Source: Methanosarcinales archaeon (GTDB taxonomy: Archaea > Halobacteriota > Syntropharchaeia > Alkanophagales > Methanospirareceae). Taken from it: a DNA stretch of 20,647 nucleotides. Both the position numbers and the translations under genes were made by a program. The stretch covers positions 1 to 20,647 of the forward strand of contig JAODGP010000018.1 in NCBI GenBank assembly GCA_025464345.1. The letters are read 5' to 3'. The notes beneath the pieces were generated by a model. The model made no database searches and had not been told where the DNA came from. It saw only the letters and a list, made by a program, of their open reading frames with translations. Positions 14,335 through 20,647 of the stretch are shown piece by piece; positions within the stretch are counted from its first letter, which is position 1, and every line of letters begins with the position of its first letter.

Positions 14335-15049
14335 TGGGTTAAAGAGATACGAGCGGCAGATAAGGATATTTGGAGAGTGGGGTCAGGAGAAGCTCAGAAG
14401 GGCGAAGATCACAATCGCAGGCGCTGGTGGGCTCGGTTCCGCATCAGCAGCTTATCTGACGGTTGCGGGCGTTGGGAGGATAAGGGTCGTTGACCACGAT
14501 GTGGTAGAGCTGAGCAATCTGAATCGTCAGATATTGCACTGGGATAAGGATATAGGGCGAGAGAAAACTGCATCGTTTGAAGAGAAGCTGTCGCAGATGA
14601 ATCCAGAGGTGGAAGTGGCGGTGATGATCCAGCGGATAAATGAGGATAGTGTTGCTGACATTATCAAAGGTTCTGATTTGATCGTTGACGCGATGGACAA
14701 CTTTCAAACGAGATACCTGCTGAATCGTGCCGCGCTGGAGGAGAAAATACCGCTCTTCCACGGAGGCGTGTATGGATTTGAAGGGCAGGTGACAACGATA
14801 ATCCCGGATGAGACCGCATGTCTGAGGTGCATATTCCCGGAAGCACCTGCCCCAGAAACTTTTCCGGTAATAGGTGCTACGTGTGGTGTGATAGGCTGTA
14901 TTCAGGCGACGGAAGTGGTGAAATATATAGTGGGTGCGGGTAAACTGCTGACAAACAGGCTTTTGGTCTGGGATGGACTGGATGCGAGGATGGAGGAGTT
15001 TGCAGTTGAGAGGAATCCTGCATGCGAGGATTGTGGTGATCCCGGATAG
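14306..15049 (+). CDS. E1-like adenylyltransferase (ThiF/MoeB/HesA family)
   Basis: This activates the C-terminal glycine of a ubiquitin-like sulfur carrier (ThiS, MoaD or archaeal SAMP) by adenylation. The 247-residue protein has the nucleotide-binding GAGGLGSASAAYL near residue 37, the acidic pocket VVDHDVVELSNLNRQ, an Asp in DAMDNFQTRYLLN, two zinc-binding pairs CLRC and CEDC (the latter at the C-terminus), and a Cys in GATCGVIG. No rhodanese domain is attached, so sulfur must come from a partner. The ATG at 14306 overlaps the Cys-rich gene by 29 bases; GTG at 14309 or 14324 are alternatives with no better ribosome site. Which carrier it serves cannot be read from the sequence. Confidence 0.9.
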   Translation: MVDAAAVAGDGLKRYERQIRIFGEWGQEKLRRAKITIAGAGGLGSASAAYLTVAGVGRIRVVDHDVVELSNLNRQILHWDKDIGREKTASFEEKLSQMNPEVEVAVMIQRINEDSVADIIKGSDLIVDAMDNFQTRYLLNRAALEEKIPLFHGGVYGFEGQVTTIIPDETACLRCIFPEAPAPETFPVIGATCGVIGCIQATEVVKYIVGAGKLLTNRLLVWDGLDARMEEFAVERNPACEDCGDPG

Positions 15050-15181
15050 GTGGAAGCAGGTAACCACAGGCGCATGGGTTATGAATGGATGCGGAAGCAA
15101 GCGCATCGTGAAGCTTCTCCATCGCTTACTCGCTCGAACTTTGCCCGATAGACAACCGCTATTTGGCATACATGCATCGAA

Positions 15182-15190
15182 CTTTATACT
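15182..15190 (+). promoter_or_regulatory. Putative TATA box of the kinase-like gene
   Basis: CTTTATACT is centred about 26 bp before 15212, two bases ahead of the GTG at 15214, consistent with a leaderless message or with use of the ATG at 15247 in a 35-base leader. Confidence 0.35.
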
Positions 15191-15213
15191 CAGAAACTTA
15201 GTAGCTAAATGGT

Positions 15214-16461
15214 GTGTGGAGAGAGTTTGTATTGTACGGGCATAGTATGACCGAATGGATGCGGATACGGCAATTAGCCCAGTTCAAGGTCTATCTTGAT
15301 CCTGAAACCGGGATGGCATATTCGCATCCCGAATATCTGCCTGAGAGTGTACGAACCAGGCTCCTGCCCGAATATGGATTTGAATCGCACAGTCAGAGAG
15401 CGTTCTTCATCATCACGTATGATAGGCTTGTAGAGTACAAAGGGCTGACTGTACCTTATTCCAGCAGGATAGTACCGGCGAGCGGGCAGCCGATGGGGAT
15501 GCTACTGAGCGTGCATGGTGAGCGGGAAGCGAAGGCACTGAATGATATTGCGAGCATAACGAAGGGTGTCCGTGGGGAATACCATGATGTGGGAACGGCA
15601 GTTATGCTACGGAGTCGAGAGGGTGGGGAGACGGTAGTGAGACCGAGCGCGGGAGAGAAAGGAGGTAAGATAATAAGCTATGGAGTACTGAAGCGCTGGG
15701 GTGATGACTACATACCTTTTATCAGACTTGACCTCTTTGAGACTGTGCGCCAACTCGCAATACTGGAAGGTAAGAGTCATACCGCGCTATTGATACAGGC
15801 AATGACGCGATTGGGCTCGATATTGCGAGCTGCACATGACATAGGGATTTTTCATTGCTTCACCCATCCCGGTAACATAGATGCTCATGGTAATCTCGTG
15901 GATTTCGAACATGCGATATACCGTTCCGAGCTCCCCATGTTAAGAGAACGGCTACCTTCTGAGTACAGGGAGTTACTGGACGAGGCGCATCTGCGCTATC
16001 GCGATATTGATTTCTTCTTCGCCGGTGCACGTGAGATTCTACGGAGGTGTCAGGTATGCTTCCGGCTATCTCGTGTTGAACTGATGGATAAGATAAGGTT
16101 CCTGCGTGAGAATATAGAACTCACCGAGGGGGTTCCTGTGCTGGAGCTACTCGCACACCTGAACGTAGGTTTTTATGACGACACATTGAAGAAATTGCCT
16201 TTTGAGGCACAGAAAGAGATAATCGGGGCATTTATTGAGAGCTATCTGAGTGATAAGGGCAATATATGCGAAACGAAACGGGTCATATTCTCTGAATTAC
16301 AGATGCATGGCGAGTGGACGGCGGAGGCAAGTGCATGTATTACCGATCTGGCTAACCAGAAACCACTGCTACAGACACCCAGCGAGCTCATATTAGGGAT
16401 ATGGAAGACGCAGAATGATAGAGATTGTGCACCTCTATCTTTCAGGTTTTCCTCTTCTTAA
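15214..16461 (+). CDS. Uncharacterised protein with kinase-like HPGN...DFE signature
   Basis: A 415-residue soluble protein that I do not recognise. Its central part has FHCFTHPGN (His214-Asn221) followed nine residues later by VDFE (Asp230), the spacing of the catalytic loop and metal-binding DFG-like motif in phosphotransferases of the protein-kinase fold, but the usual catalytic Asp (HGD) is a Phe (His-Cys-Phe). SelO-type enzymes also lack that Asp. An upstream block GTAVMLRSREGGETVVRP could be the ATP-binding strand and Lys/Arg region. The rest is helical. The start may be GTG 15214 or ATG 15247 (MTEWMRIRQLAQF); no SD is seen. It is 164 bp downstream of the E1-like gene and converges on leuS with 14 bp between stops. 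Confidence 0.6.
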   Translation: MWREFVLYGHSMTEWMRIRQLAQFKVYLDPETGMAYSHPEYLPESVRTRLLPEYGFESHSQRAFFIITYDRLVEYKGLTVPYSSRIVPASGQPMGMLLSVHGEREAKALNDIASITKGVRGEYHDVGTAVMLRSREGGETVVRPSAGEKGGKIISYGVLKRWGDDYIPFIRLDLFETVRQLAILEGKSHTALLIQAMTRLGSILRAAHDIGIFHCFTHPGNIDAHGNLVDFEHAIYRSELPMLRERLPSEYRELLDEAHLRYRDIDFFFAGAREILRRCQVCFRLSRVELMDKIRFLRENIELTEGVPVLELLAHLNVGFYDDTLKKLPFEAQKEIIGAFIESYLSDKGNICETKRVIFSELQMHGEWTAEASACITDLANQKPLLQTPSELILGIWKTQNDRDCAPLSFRFSSS

Positions 16462-16475
16462 AATGCAGATTCTTT

Positions 16476-19325
16476 CTAACCGGAAGCGGGGTCATTCGGA
16501 ACTGCTGTACTGTGCTGTGTTGCAAACTCCACATATATCGCGGGTTTAAGAGGCAGAGCCGCACGTCTCTTATCCCCAGGGTCATATTCAGAATCAATCA
16601 CGAGCTCGCACCCGAAGACTCGCTCTAAATACTCGCGCTCACGTGCCATAATCGCGCCCTCGCTCAGTTCAAAATATTCAATGTTGCTCTTCATCACTCG
16701 TTTCACGAACTCCACCGTCGTCTCATCCTTACGCACCTGCATAGCCGCTTTTATCTTATCCCTCGCCGGTACATCCTTTATCGCACGCAGTATCTCATAC
16801 TTCCACGGTTCCGCAGTATACACGTATATCCTCTTCGGGCGTTCGATTCGTGCCACATGCAATATCTCATTTATATCATCCACCAGCGAGATCAGATACT
16901 CCTCCTCCCGCTCCACTCGCACATCCATGAACTCCGTCCTCACTTCCGGCAGCTTCGCAAGTGATATGAAGCGTTCATGCCCCAGTCTGTGCCATATCTC
17001 CTCGCATATGTGCGGTATTATCGGCGATAGCACAACCAACCACGCATCCATCAGGTTCCTCACCATCCTGCGCCGCCTCGCCACGTCCGTTCGCTGCTCG
17101 TAATACCGCACATCATTCACCATCTCGAAGAACATGTTTATGGCAGCATCTCTTAGCCTGAACGCTCTGAAACGCTCAATCGATTCCTTTAACCTGCGAT
17201 AGAACCGAGCCATCAGCCACCGGTCCATATGCATGAATTCCGACTCGTTCAGCGCATATTCATCTATACTATCCTCGAATAGCGCCACAAGCGCATTGAA
17301 CTTCCGCCTTAACGCATCCACATCCTCCTCACGCCAGTTGACCACCGCGCCGAAGTCCGCATTTATCGCACAATACAGCCGGTACAGGTCCACACCATAG
17401 AGCTCGGAGACCTTTGCCAGCGGTATCACATTGCCCCTGCTCTTCGACATCTTCTTACCCTCCCGTATCATCAGCTCATTCAGTGTGATGGCACGTGGCA
17501 GCTTGTCCTCTGGGAATATCGCAGCGTGATGCATCAGGAAGAACACTAAGTGATTGCTCAAATGCGGCGGTGCCGTATGCCTGAGATCGTTTGGATACCA
17601 GTACTCAAATTCAGCCCTTATCCGGTTCAGCAAGTCCTCATTAACGCCCGTATCACGTGCCACCGCCGCAACATCTCCTCTGCCCAGGAAGACATAATCA
17701 AAGAAAGCCTCGGTCAGACTCTCCACCGGCACGTCCCTCAACAGGTGCGCTATCGTATACAGCGCCATGTATATCGTGGAATCACTCAACGACTCGATTA
17801 TCCAGTTGCGGTCGAACGGGAACCTGGTGCCCAGCCCTCTCTTACGTGCGCAGGGACGCAACGCCAGCCAGTCAATTATCTCATGCATATATGCCCTGTA
17901 CTTCTCAGGATAGAAAGTCATACGAGAGACGAGCTTATGTGCACGGTCTTTCCACCAGCCCGCACGATAATCTATGAACCACTGGTCTTCAAGAACCGCT
18001 ACAACTACCTTCGCACCGCTCCTCGTCACCGCTTTCCTCGATGTCTCATAGAACACATCTGCAACGCCCTGAGTGCGCAGCCAGTCCTTAACCTCGTCCT
18101 TTATATCCGCTATCTTTATACCTGCGAACCTGCCACAGCGCTCGTTCAATACGCCACGATAGAACTCCTCTTTATATATGGTCTGCGTCGCATCTTCCAG
18201 TCGCTCATCCGTCTGGCTCTCTATGCCCATCTCTATGCATATATCCCGAGCCGGGAGGTCGTAACCCTCTATATCTATAATCTTTATCGGCTCGATTGCC
18301 GTATCCGGTAGCTCGCCCGTGCGTTTCAAATCCTCCACCGCAATATAATCATAAGGTGCATGTGCAGGCACCGAGTACACCACTCCCGTGCCCACATCCG
18401 GGTCAACGAAATTTGCGGGCAAAACCGGCACCTCCCTGCCGGATACAGGCTCCTTCACTCGCATGTTCACGATTTCGCTACCCGCAATCTCGGCTAAAAC
18501 CTCTATATCGGCACCTGCTTTCTGGTATCTCAGCTTCTCACCCGCTTCTCTCGATACTATCCACTCCTCATCGCACACTCTCAGTCTCACATACCTCGCA
18601 TCCGGTCTTATCCACAGGTTCGTCACGCCGAATATCGTCTCAGGACGCAGCGTCGCTGCAATAAGATAGCTACCATCCTCAAGCCCGAATTTTATCGCTG
18701 TATGTTCTATCACCGATACCTTATCCGTATCTCCACCCTCTATATCATCCTCGCCAACCGCAGAGCCGTCCTCTATTGAATACGTTATCGGATATTTACC
18801 CTTCTTTATCACGCCCTTATCATACAGTTTCTTGAACTGCCATTCCACAAACCGGTTATACATCGGCTCGGTGGTGTTGAACCTCCTGCGCCAGTCTATG
18901 GAGTAGCCCATACGGTTGAAATCTTCCGAAATACGCTCAGAGAAGAAGTTTGCTACCGCCTTCGGGTCTTTAAAACGCTCTAAAATAGCATCTACTCGTT
19001 CCTCGTATATCGCTATGTAACCCCTGTATTGCTCTATTACAGCTTTATCACGCCTCGCTATACTGTCTGCAATCGCCAGTATGGGCGTACCGGTGACATG
19101 GAACGCCATGGGGAACAGCACATTGTAGCCATCCAATCGCTTGAATCGTGCTATTATATCGCCTATGGTGTATGTTCGCCCGTGACCTATATGCAGCGGT
19201 CCAGAAGTATAGGGGTATGGCACGGTGATGAAGAATTTCTTCCCTTCCACGGGTTCCGCATCAAATATCCGTGCTTCATGCCATCTCCGCTGCCATTTCG
19301 ATTCTATCTCCTTATAATCCACCAT
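16476..19325 (-). CDS. leuS: Leucyl-tRNA synthetase, archaeal/eukaryotic type
   Basis: This charges tRNA-Leu with leucine and proofreads mischarged tRNA. At 949 residues it has the length of archaeal LeuRS. The class I signatures are HIGH at 45-48 (PLHIGHG) and KMSKS at 625-629 (codons at 17439-17453). The CP1 editing domain is complete, with the threonine-rich ATLRPETIFGVTNLW and the conserved Asp region in GTGVVYSVPAHAPYDYIA. The anticodon-binding and C-terminal parts are also present. The ATG at 19325 is preceded by GAAGGTGG (19333-19340), a good site. The leader contains an inverted repeat at 19347-19359. The gene ends in TAG. Confidence 0.98.
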   Translation of the reverse strand: MVDYKEIESKWQRRWHEARIFDAEPVEGKKFFITVPYPYTSGPLHIGHGRTYTIGDIIARFKRLDGYNVLFPMAFHVTGTPILAIADSIARRDKAVIEQYRGYIAIYEERVDAILERFKDPKAVANFFSERISEDFNRMGYSIDWRRRFNTTEPMYNRFVEWQFKKLYDKGVIKKGKYPITYSIEDGSAVGEDDIEGGDTDKVSVIEHTAIKFGLEDGSYLIAATLRPETIFGVTNLWIRPDARYVRLRVCDEEWIVSREAGEKLRYQKAGADIEVLAEIAGSEIVNMRVKEPVSGREVPVLPANFVDPDVGTGVVYSVPAHAPYDYIAVEDLKRTGELPDTAIEPIKIIDIEGYDLPARDICIEMGIESQTDERLEDATQTIYKEEFYRGVLNERCGRFAGIKIADIKDEVKDWLRTQGVADVFYETSRKAVTRSGAKVVVAVLEDQWFIDYRAGWWKDRAHKLVSRMTFYPEKYRAYMHEIIDWLALRPCARKRGLGTRFPFDRNWIIESLSDSTIYMALYTIAHLLRDVPVESLTEAFFDYVFLGRGDVAAVARDTGVNEDLLNRIRAEFEYWYPNDLRHTAPPHLSNHLVFFLMHHAAIFPEDKLPRAITLNELMIREGKKMSKSRGNVIPLAKVSELYGVDLYRLYCAINADFGAVVNWREEDVDALRRKFNALVALFEDSIDEYALNESEFMHMDRWLMARFYRRLKESIERFRAFRLRDAAINMFFEMVNDVRYYEQRTDVARRRRMVRNLMDAWLVVLSPIIPHICEEIWHRLGHERFISLAKLPEVRTEFMDVRVEREEEYLISLVDDINEILHVARIERPKRIYVYTAEPWKYEILRAIKDVPARDKIKAAMQVRKDETTVEFVKRVMKSNIEYFELSEGAIMAREREYLERVFGCELVIDSEYDPGDKRRAALPLKPAIYVEFATQHSTAVPNDPASG

Positions 19326-19346
19326 TCCATATCCACCTTCTTTTAT

Positions 19347-19359
19347 TATAACGGTTATA
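19347..19359. repeat. Inverted repeat TATAAC-G-GTTATA upstream of leuS
   Basis: Two 6-base arms, TATAAC and GTTATA, separated by one base. The arms are the same as those of the palindrome at 13898-13913, which has a 4-base spacer. AT-rich arms of this length can arise by chance in promoters. Confidence 0.35.
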
Positions 19360-19443
19360 TGAGAAAGTCAAGTTAAATGCTTTTATTTTTATGTATAGCA
19401 TGAATACCGCCATTATAAACGCAGACACCGTAACACCTCTTAC

Positions 19444-20340
19444 CTATCCTTTTACATCCACCCACAAATGAAGTTCCCGATACGGCTTTTCTTCACCTTC
19501 TTTCCCGTAAACGCTCTTGTTAAAATGGTTTTTATACAATAAAAACTCCAGCTTCTGATTTTCCCCTGCTCTTCTCGCTCTGAATGTAAAAGGACTTTCC
19601 CAGGTCTCGTTATCCCTTAGCTCTATGCTCCACTCATCTATAACCTCTCCATTAAGCCACACTTCCAAGAGATATGATGTATCGGCATATTCATGGTTCA
19701 CAACGCCTATTATCACCGTCCCTTCTTCTCCTACGCTCAAATTCGTTGGATAACCGGCTGCCTTGCCTCCCGGACCGAGGATATAAAATTCAGTGAACTT
19801 CTCGCCTTCCTTCGGCGTTATTATCGCATAAACGGTCATAGAGATTGCGAGCACGATTGAAATAATCAGAAAGCCCGATAGTATCTTATCTATCTTCGTA
19901 TCACCAGCCTTAAACGATTCTTTTATACTTTTGAAGCAAGTTGCGAGATCAACGCCAAATCTATCCTCTTCTAAAATCATGCTCCTTCTTACATATGCAC
20001 CCAGGGCAAGCGAAATCGTGAATACTGAAAGAACTGTGAGTATAGGCGATAAGCGAATCCCGAAAGGTGTGTAGTTCAATGCCAATCCCAATAAGGGTGT
20101 AATGGCGATGCTCAGTCCAAAGCTGAGTGCTATTCGCTCTATCGCATCTAAATCGCCTTTTCTTGGGAATAATGCTGCAATTAACGAGTAGCCGGGTAGG
20201 AAGAGAACCAAGGGTAAACCGAGGAGGATTCTTAGTGGCGTTTCGTTCAGCGGTGGGAGGAGTACGAAGGCAATGGTCAAAAGTACAAGGATAATTACGA
20301 GTGCGAGGTCAAGGTCCTTCGGGAAGTGATTGGGACTCAT
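19444..20340 (-). CDS. DUF1616 membrane protein
   Basis: A 298-residue integral membrane protein. Hydrophobic segments lie at about 11-29, 36-58, 70-88, 95-116 and 153-174, followed by a 120-residue soluble C-terminal domain presumably outside the cell. That domain contains FTEFYILGPGGKAAGYPTN and VIIGVVNHEYADTSYLLEV, both characteristic of DUF1616 (PF07760), a family confined mainly to archaea and often near surface-glycan genes. No enzymatic motif is visible and the function is not known to me. The ATG at 20340 overlaps the end of the upstream frame as ATGA, so it is probably translated by coupling. The 118 bases between it and leuS hold the leuS promoter. Confidence 0.85.
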   Translation of the reverse strand: MSPNHFPKDLDLALVIILVLLTIAFVLLPPLNETPLRILLGLPLVLFLPGYSLIAALFPRKGDLDAIERIALSFGLSIAITPLLGLALNYTPFGIRLSPILTVLSVFTISLALGAYVRRSMILEEDRFGVDLATCFKSIKESFKAGDTKIDKILSGFLIISIVLAISMTVYAIITPKEGEKFTEFYILGPGGKAAGYPTNLSVGEEGTVIIGVVNHEYADTSYLLEVWLNGEVIDEWSIELRDNETWESPFTFRARRAGENQKLEFLLYKNHFNKSVYGKEGEEKPYRELHLWVDVKG

Positions 20341-20542
20341 TCTGTCCTTTTCTTTGATATTCCGGCTTTCATATTACCAAGCAGTTCCTCAACCCCTGGC
20401 GATGTGCCTTCTGCCGCTATCCTTACCGCCAGGTTCAGGATGCTCTCACTTCTGTACCTGTATTTATGCATTTTTCAGCCAGTTTATCTATGTACCTGCT
20501 GATACACATATTATTGACGCTATTAGTAAAGTAATCCACCAT
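20337..20542 (-). pseudogene. Ribbon-helix-helix-like regulator, apparently frameshifted
   Basis: Two short minus-strand frames join into one protein. The first starts at 20542 and contains YIDKLAEK before drifting to a stop at 20437-20435. The second, from the A5 run at 20475-20471, reads MHKYRYRSESILNLAVRIAA and continues to EGTSPGVEELLGN, ending in a TGA that overlaps the DUF1616 start. One extra A in that run would join them as KLAEKMHKYRYRSESILNLA, the turn between the two helices of CopG/Arc-type DNA-binding proteins. Intact it would have about 68 residues. Either a real single-base deletion, a sequencing error in the homopolymer, or the second frame alone is a 44-residue gene coupled to DUF1616. 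Confidence 0.45.
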
Positions 20543-20575
20543 CCTGCGTCAAAGAGTAGTTCACCCCTGCTTCCG

Positions 20576-20584
20576 TTTATAAAG
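20576..20584 (+). promoter_or_regulatory. TATA box of the right-edge gene
   Basis: TTTATAAAG lies about 37 bp before the ATG at 20617; start near 20604-20606 just before AGGTGAT. The core TTTATAAA is symmetric, so it could also serve the minus-strand regulator-like gene starting at 20542. Confidence 0.5.
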
Positions 20585-20616
20585 GTTAATTACCCCTCCA
20601 AAATCAGGTGATAAAG

Positions 20617-20647
20617 ATGTATTCACCGATATTGGTTGATGGAGGGG
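20617..20647 (+). CDS. Start of a plus-strand gene, partial
   Basis: Only ten codons, MYSPILVDGG, are in the window. The ATG has a strong AGGTGAT ribosome binding site at 20606-20612 and a TATA box at 20576-20584. The AGGTGATAAAG leader is the same as that of the 43-residue gene at 14203. Too short to name. Confidence 0.5.
   Translation, partial: MYSPILVDGG

Noticed and set aside
14444..15169. Long minus-strand frame (241 codons) opposite the E1-like gene
   Set aside because: Antisense to conserved E1 motifs, no ribosome binding site, His/Arg-rich shadow composition.
14973..15245. Plus-strand frame overlapping the end of the E1-like gene and the gap behind it
   Set aside because: Mostly a shifted reading of the E1-like gene, with no ribosome binding site at a useful start and no recognisable protein pattern.
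17550..18311. Long plus-strand frame (253 codons) inside leuS
   Set aside because: Antisense to conserved LeuRS domains and rich in Arg/His/Cys/Tyr, a typical shadow composition.
1..20647. CRISPR array, transposon, prophage or defence island
   Set aside because: I saw no regularly spaced direct repeats, transposase, integrase, terminal inverted repeats or known defence genes; the content is mainly housekeeping.

Overview
The window is archaeal, probably from a methanogen-related or ANME-type euryarchaeon (the lineage is my inference). The evidence is an archaeal EF-2 with the diphthamide histidine motif, an archaeal/eukaryotic-type leucyl-tRNA synthetase, ribosomal protein L14p, an RPA-like OB-fold protein, a DUF1616 membrane protein, AT-rich TATA boxes about 25 bp ahead of likely transcript starts, and GGAGGTGAT-type ribosome binding sites. 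ATA and AGG/AGA codons are common. TAG ends several core genes (leuS, rpl14, the E1-like gene, the ScpB-like gene), so general read-through of TAG as pyrrolysine looks unlikely.

Layout. Positions 1-542 (minus) hold tRNA-Asp, then a DUF59/SufT-like gene whose ATG begins one base after the tRNA, then a YjbQ-like gene running off the window edge. EF-2 (plus, 623-2809) is divergent from them. A minus-strand operon (6040-2824) has an Aquifex-type aconitase followed, by overlapping frames, by a ScpA/kleisin-like and a ScpB/kite-like protein. An alkaline-phosphatase-superfamily gene (minus) and a radical SAM gene (plus) share a tight divergent promoter near 7150. Next come a lone L14p gene with tRNA-Gly(UCC) 11 bp behind it. 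Then, on the minus strand, come btuF-like and btuD-like genes (no permease), an RPA-like protein and prephenate dehydrogenase.

On the plus strand from 12721 are thiL, a short degraded stretch, a palindromic promoter, and a compact cluster of NifU-C-domain protein, a 43-residue Cys-rich protein and an E1-like adenylyltransferase. A 415-residue protein of unknown function with a kinase-like HPGN...DFE signature follows. It converges on leuS. The right end has a DUF1616 membrane protein, an apparently frameshifted ribbon-helix-helix gene overlapping its start, and the first ten codons of a new plus-strand gene.

Most genes are housekeeping (translation, TCA-type carbon metabolism, thiamine, tyrosine, cobalamin, Fe-S assembly, chromosome organisation). 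There is no CRISPR array, transposase or rRNA. The least explained parts are the NifU/Cys-rich/E1 cluster, the kinase-like protein next to it, and the one-base tRNA-Asp/SufT junction.
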